From Desulfuromusa sp. (GTDB lineage: Bacteria > Desulfobacterota > Desulfuromonadia > Desulfuromonadales > Geopsychrobacteraceae), in assembly GCA_021157505.1 (NCBI GenBank), contig JAGGWI010000094.1, forward strand, positions 1-10,712: 10,712 nucleotides of DNA, read 5' to 3'. Both the position numbers and the translations under genes were made by a program. The first letter of the stretch is position 1. Each line of letters opens with the position of its first letter. Under the pieces are notes generated by a model. That model did no database searches and was not told where the DNA came from. It was given only the letters and a program-made list of their open reading frames with translations. This document shows, in pieces, positions 7,584-10,712 of this stretch.

Positions 7584-8630
7584 TCAATTCTGCTCTATTT
7601 CCCGATCAAGAACCCGACTGACAAGTTGGGCCGTAAAATCAACGATCGGGACAACTTGTGAATAATTCATCCGAATCGGGCCAATGACCCCCAGGGTGCC
7701 AACAGCCCCTTTTTGGTTAGAAAAGTTCGAAGTAATCAAACTACAACCGTCCAGATCTATCTGGCTACTTTCACTGCCGATGAATATCTGTACCCCTTGC
7801 GCTGAATGTCCTCGATCCAATAGCTCGATGAGAAGTTTTTTACTCTCAAAAGCATGAACCAGTCGCTTCATCTGCTCCGGGGTGGAAAATTCTGGTTGCT
7901 CAAGCATCAGCGACGCACCGGAAACATAAAGTTGATCTTCGATCCCATCCTGCAATGCGGCACAAGAAAGCTTTAAAGCCTGCTTTTTTAACTTATCATA
8001 GTGAATACGATCTTCTTGTAACTCTCGATTCAGTTTACTGCGAACTTCTTGAATAGACAGACCATTCAGTTCACTGTTCAGATAATTTCCGATTTGCTCA
8101 AGGTCACTCACGGTCAGTGAAGGATCAGCCTCAATAACTTTATTTTGCACCAGCCCCGTTTCTGAAACATATATCATCAGTAACCGACCCCGTGATAAAC
8201 GGATAAATTCAATCTGCCGGAAAACTGTCGAAATAAATTTAGGTGCCATAACCAGTCCGGTATATTGAGAAAGACCGGAAAGAACCCTGCCAACCTCCTG
8301 CATAATATCTTCCATGCGCATATTCTGGAATTGGTAGCTATTACGCAGATTCTGCTTTTCATTCCGGTTCAGATCACGAACTTCAAGCAGGGTATCGATA
8401 TAATACTGAAAACCTTTCCCGGTTGGAATCCGCCCGGAAGAGGTATGTGGAGAACAGAGCAAGCCCATCTCTTCCAGGTCTGCCATCACGTTGCGAACTG
8501 AGGCTGGAGACAGGTTAAAGTTGTGTTTACGGCTGATTGCCCGGCTTCCGACCGGTTCAGCAGAAGAAATATAATCTTCTACAATCGCCTCAAGAATATT
8601 TTGGCTGCGTTCGTTTAATGATTCAGCCAT
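7584..8630 (-). CDS. hrcA: Heat-inducible transcription repressor HrcA
   Basis: HrcA binds the CIRCE operator and represses class I heat-shock genes; its activity is known to depend on GroEL in other bacteria. The N terminus is a winged helix: RSQNILEAIVEDYISSAEPVGSRAIS, then SPASVRNVMADLEEMGLL, then the wing block SSGRIPTGKGFQYYID. The middle and C-terminal parts form the GAF-like and inserted dimerisation domains, ending in the conserved I-G-P-x-R-M-N-Y block. I place the start at ATG 8630 (348 residues). A GGAG lies 9 bases upstream of it, and the sequence from there matches usual HrcA length. The longer frame begins with a TTG at 8645 that lies within the TTTTTTGGAG stretch immediately before this ribosome binding site. 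It is the first gene of the operon, preceded by a CIRCE element, so it is autoregulated. Confidence 0.97.
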   Translation of the reverse strand: MAESLNERSQNILEAIVEDYISSAEPVGSRAISRKHNFNLSPASVRNVMADLEEMGLLCSPHTSSGRIPTGKGFQYYIDTLLEVRDLNRNEKQNLRNSYQFQNMRMEDIMQEVGRVLSGLSQYTGLVMAPKFISTVFRQIEFIRLSRGRLLMIYVSETGLVQNKVIEADPSLTVSDLEQIGNYLNSELNGLSIQEVRSKLNRELQEDRIHYDKLKKQALKLSCAALQDGIEDQLYVSGASLMLEQPEFSTPEQMKRLVHAFESKKLLIELLDRGHSAQGVQIFIGSESSQIDLDGCSLITSNFSNQKGAVGTLGVIGPIRMNYSQVVPIVDFTAQLVSRVLDREIEQN

Positions 8631-8681
8631 AGGGTGTTGCTCCAAAAAATTGAGAATGAATCTTGTTTGCCCTCAGTTGTG

Positions 8682-8708
8682 TTAGCACTCGATAGAGGTG
8701 AGTGCTAA
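8682..8708. promoter_or_regulatory. CIRCE operator (HrcA binding site)
   Basis: The sequence TTAGCACTC-N9-GAGTGCTAA is present with both 9-base arms perfect (8682-8690 and 8700-8708). This is exactly the consensus CIRCE inverted repeat. It begins at or next to the expected transcription start of the hrcA operon, so bound HrcA should block initiation. In the mRNA the same repeat lies in the 5' leader, about 50 bases before the hrcA start codon. Confidence 0.98.
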
Positions 8709-8714
8709 TAAAGC

Positions 8715-8743
8715 AGATTATCAATGCCCCGCCCCTTTGTCAA
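8715..8743 (-). promoter_or_regulatory. Sigma70-type promoter of hrcA-grpE-dnaK-dnaJ
   Basis: On the - strand a perfect -35 hexamer TTGACA (8738-8743) is followed by a 17-base spacer and a -10 hexamer TAATCT (8715-8720). The spacing is ideal. The predicted start, about seven bases past the -10, falls near 8708, the edge of the CIRCE element. This is the expected layout for a class I heat-shock operon read by the housekeeping sigma factor and controlled by repression. No separate sigma32-type promoter is evident. Confidence 0.85.
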
Positions 8744-8803
8744 GCCCTATGGCAAATGGAGATCGAGACAAGCGTCATTTAATCGGTGTTTATTGATGAA
8801 CAA

Positions 8804-9943
8804 CTATAGAAAGTGACTGATCAGGTGATCATAGATGAGCCAACCGTTCAGATTGAAGCGACAACGGCCAGAAGTTAAAGGTGAGTCCAGAGAGTTTTGG
8901 ATTTTATCAAGTGCTCCGGGAAATACCTGTTGAAGAGACAGGTTAAACCTCTCCTCAAACTCCTGCAGATCTATCCCATCGCGGGTGCGTAAAGCCAGGT
9001 ACGCAAACTCCCTCATTGCCCCCTGTCGATCGTAGGTTTCAAGTATTTCAGCGGGATCTTCCCCACGCCAAAGAGATTCTTGATAACTTTGCAAATTTTC
9101 GGGAATGTACCACCGTGTACCCCATTTCTGGCTGCTAAAACTGTGGGCACCCGCTCCGATTGCCAGACAATCTTCCCGTTTCCAATAAACCTGATTGTGA
9201 TGACAACGTCGGTTAGGACGAGCAAAGTTTGAGATTTCGTAATGTTCAAAACCAGCAGCAGCAAGTTGCCCATGCAGCAATCGATATTGCTCGGCATAAA
9301 GGCCCTCTTCGCATGCTGTGAGCTGACCGGACTGCAATTGAAGATAAAATTCGGTCCCTTTTTCAAAAGAGAGTCCATAGAGGGAAATATGCTCCGGTTC
9401 AAAACTCAGCAATGCTGAAATTTCCTGCTCCAGGGACGACAGATCCTGATCGGGAAGAGCAAACATCAGGTCAAGGCTCAGATTCTCAAATCCGGCTGCC
9501 CGTGCAGCAAGAATACTTTCGCGTGCCTGACTGGCGTTGTGAATTCTGCCAAGCAGTTGCAACTTCTGGTCATTCAGTGATTGAACACCTAAAGAAAGAC
9601 GATTGACACCCGCCCGGTAATAGCCCTGTAATCGTTCAAAATCCAACGTCCCGGGATTAGCTTCCAGGGTAATTTCAGCATGATTCGCTATTCCGTATAG
9701 TTGCTCGACTTTATTGAGAATAGCCTCTACCTGCCCGACAGAAAGAAGTGATGGTGTCCCGCCACCAAAAAAAATTGTATTGAATGGAGTGTCATGTGAA
9801 TTATCTCTTTTTAAAATCTGCAGATTTATAATCAGCAGTTCAACATATTCATTAATTTGTTGTTGCGAACCAACCTGAGAAAAGAAATCACAATAGGGGC
9901 ATTTTCGGGAGCAAAACGGGATATGGAGATAGAGAGAGCTCAC
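8804..9943 (-). CDS. hemW: Heme chaperone HemW (radical SAM, HemN-like)
   Basis: This 379-residue radical-SAM protein is of the HemW type, a heme-binding chaperone that delivers heme to target proteins and was formerly annotated as an oxygen-independent coproporphyrinogen III oxidase. The cluster motif is at the very N terminus: C11-S-R-K-C15-P-Y-C18 in LHIPFCSRKCPYCDF. The SAM-binding FFGGGTPSLL follows at about 58-67, then EANPGT, R-L-S-L-G-V-Q-S and the H-N-Q-V-Y-W-K block. The short N terminus and normal length match HemW and not HemN, which has an N-terminal extension. The start is GTG at 9943, with an in-frame stop two codons upstream and no convincing ribosome binding site. The gene ends 174 bp before the hrcA start and is in the same orientation; HemW next to hrcA is a common arrangement. 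The palindromic element 2 lies just upstream where a promoter would be expected. Confidence 0.93.
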   Translation of the reverse strand: MSSLYLHIPFCSRKCPYCDFFSQVGSQQQINEYVELLIINLQILKRDNSHDTPFNTIFFGGGTPSLLSVGQVEAILNKVEQLYGIANHAEITLEANPGTLDFERLQGYYRAGVNRLSLGVQSLNDQKLQLLGRIHNASQARESILAARAAGFENLSLDLMFALPDQDLSSLEQEISALLSFEPEHISLYGLSFEKGTEFYLQLQSGQLTACEEGLYAEQYRLLHGQLAAAGFEHYEISNFARPNRRCHHNQVYWKREDCLAIGAGAHSFSSQKWGTRWYIPENLQSYQESLWRGEDPAEILETYDRQGAMREFAYLALRTRDGIDLQEFEERFNLSLQQVFPGALDKIQNSLDSPLTSGRCRFNLNGWLIYDHLISHFL

Positions 9944-9976
9944 TGGTTAAAACCGGTCGCTAAATTTCGGATCAAA

Positions 9977-10143
9977 CTAGTACCCTATAACCTTTAAAGT
10001 TTCGCAAAATTGCGCAGGAATTTTTCGTGTCAACAAGACGTGATTTTCGCTGCATAGCTAGATCTATACAGCGAAAGTCACAACGCAGTTGGCGCGGAAA
10101 AGAACAAGCAAGACGCGAAAGTTTATGGGTTACAGAGTACTAG
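9977..10143. repeat. CTAG-bounded palindromic element 2 (MITE/REP-like)
   Basis: A 29-base imperfect inverted repeat (9977-10005 against 10115-10143, 24 of 29 positions complementary) begins and ends with ctagtac/gtactag. Inside it a second stem pairs 10040-10057 with 10064-10081, 16 of 18 positions complementary, around a six-base loop (ctagat), at the exact centre of the element. Total length is 167 bp, near the 165 bp of the element at 3679-3843. Read on the - strand, both contain a related block beginning CTGCGTT[A/G]TG and running towards a G-C-T-x-x-x-C-A segment. Both also lie just past the stop codon of a gene on that strand (here 24 bp past nqrM). There is no open reading frame inside. 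The terminal CTAG is itself palindromic, so it could be a 4-bp target duplication or part of the terminal repeat. The element separates nqrM from hemW. Confidence 0.8.
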
Positions 10144-10167
10144 ATGCATTCGCAATAAAAAATTTGA

Positions 10168-10455
10168 CTATGAGGGTGGTGGCAACTTCCGGGTCAGTGC
10201 TTCAAAGTCAGCCACCATCTGCTGACATTTTTCGACATCATCTCCGGTACACACCGCCTTAATTGCTATACCACCATCACCTGCTGCGATTGGACAATTA
10301 TCATCCTGACCACAGAAACACTGGATATCAAGCAACTTTGCTTCATTGCTGCTGCAGCTTCCGGAGATCCCTTTACGACCAAAAAGAATACCGATTGAGA
10401 GTCCGGTAAAAGCGAGCAAAAAGATAATCAAAGTTGGAATAAGTAGTTCCATCAT
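10168..10455 (-). CDS. nqrM: Na+-NQR maturation protein NqrM, C-terminally extended
   Basis: NqrM is a small membrane protein needed to assemble the Na+-translocating NADH:quinone oxidoreductase, where it is thought to deliver the iron held by cysteines between NqrD and NqrE. Residues 4-25 form one membrane segment, followed by a basic G-R-K-G-I-S-G-S-C block like the family's R-K-x-I-x-G-S-C. The four family cysteines are C34, C46, C48 and C54. The protein is 95 residues; usual NqrM proteins are, as I recall, nearer 60-75. The extra C-terminal ~40 residues include C69 and C77 and end in a Pro-rich tail. The ATG at 10455 directly follows the apbE stop codon with no gap, so the two are translationally coupled. 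AGAGGAG lies at the end of apbE. A second ATG follows at once, leaving one residue of uncertainty. Confidence 0.85.
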   Translation of the reverse strand: MMELLIPTLIIFLLAFTGLSIGILFGRKGISGSCSSNEAKLLDIQCFCGQDDNCPIAAGDGGIAIKAVCTGDDVEKCQQMVADFEALTRKLPPPS

Positions 10456-10712
10456 TTACTCCTCTGGTGTTTTCAAATAGGGGATAAATGCCGGGCTATA
10501 CGTCTCAATAAATTGATCATCCTGCTTTACCAGCATAAAAATTGCGAGTTGCTGTTGAGTGGCAAACTCCAACCCCTTAACCGGCCCCATAACCATAATT
10601 GCCGTAGCCAATGCATCAGCACTCATACAGCTGTTAGCAATAACGGTAACCGATGCTAACTTATGTTTTATCGGATAACCGGTAGCGGGGTCAATAGTAT
10701 GTGAATAACGAA
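10456..10712 (-). CDS. apbE: FAD:protein FMN transferase ApbE, C-terminal part
   Basis: Only the last 84 residues are inside the window; the gene continues past the right edge. ApbE takes the FMN portion of FAD and attaches it covalently to a Thr in target proteins such as NqrB and NqrC, in the periplasm or at the membrane. The segment begins RYSHTIDPATGYPIKHK, the conserved 'SHT-I-x-D-P-x-T-G-x-P' block. It continues with S-V-T-V-I-A-N-S-C-M and the metal-binding ADALATA helix, ending in the usual G-L-E-F strand region. The stop TAA is at 10456-10458 and is immediately followed by the nqrM ATG. The apbE-nqrM order is the usual 3' end of an nqrABCDEF operon, so nqrF is the expected next gene outside the window. 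Confidence 0.95.
   Translation of the reverse strand, partial: RYSHTIDPATGYPIKHKLASVTVIANSCMSADALATAIMVMGPVKGLEFATQQQLAIFMLVKQDDQFIETYSPAFIPYLKTPEE

Noticed and set aside
9960..10010. hemW promoter formed by TTGCGA and TATAGG or TACTAG at the edge of element 2
   Set aside because: The spacings (12 or 19 bases) and hexamer matches are poor.

Overview
The window reads as ordinary chromosomal DNA from a Gram-negative bacterium, most likely a deltaproteobacterium of the Desulfuromonadales type. This is an inference from three things: an hrcA-grpE-dnaK-dnaJ operon with a CIRCE operator, a neighbouring Na+-NQR maturation module, and the look of the proteins. No rRNA or tRNA gene is visible to settle it.

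Layout. On the + strand, 1-1682 holds the 3' part of a classical beta-carbonic anhydrase gene. It is followed 29 bp later by a 351-residue protein whose first ~125 residues carry the LCIB/theta-type carbonic anhydrase signature (C-x-D-E, H-I, C-G-x-L). Everything else is on the - strand. From right to left it is: the end of apbE (FMN transferase) directly abutting nqrM; hemW (heme chaperone / radical SAM); the heat-shock operon hrcA-grpE-dnaK-dnaJ, read from a sigma70-type promoter with a perfect CIRCE operator just downstream; and a periplasmic TPR plus substrate-binding-fold protein resembling the LpoA / penicillin-binding-protein-activator group.

How the genes work together. HrcA represses its own operon through CIRCE. 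GrpE, DnaK and DnaJ form the Hsp70 folding machine. A stem-loop with a short U-tract sits between dnaK and dnaJ and probably lowers dnaJ expression relative to dnaK. ApbE attaches FMN to Na+-NQR subunits and NqrM helps insert its iron centre, so an nqr operon is expected beyond the right edge. The two carbonic anhydrase-type genes probably form one CO2/bicarbonate unit.

Non-coding structure. Two palindromic elements of about 165 bp (3679-3843 and 9977-10143) are bounded by CTAG or near-CTAG. They lie at the 3' ends of dnaJ and nqrM, in the same orientation relative to those genes, and share an internal segment. They look like copies of one MITE/REP-like family. One of them contributes to the stop codon region of dnaJ. 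I see no CRISPR array, phage, integrase or complete insertion sequence. The most interesting items are the paired carbonic anhydrase families, the palindromic element family, and the C-terminally extended NqrM.
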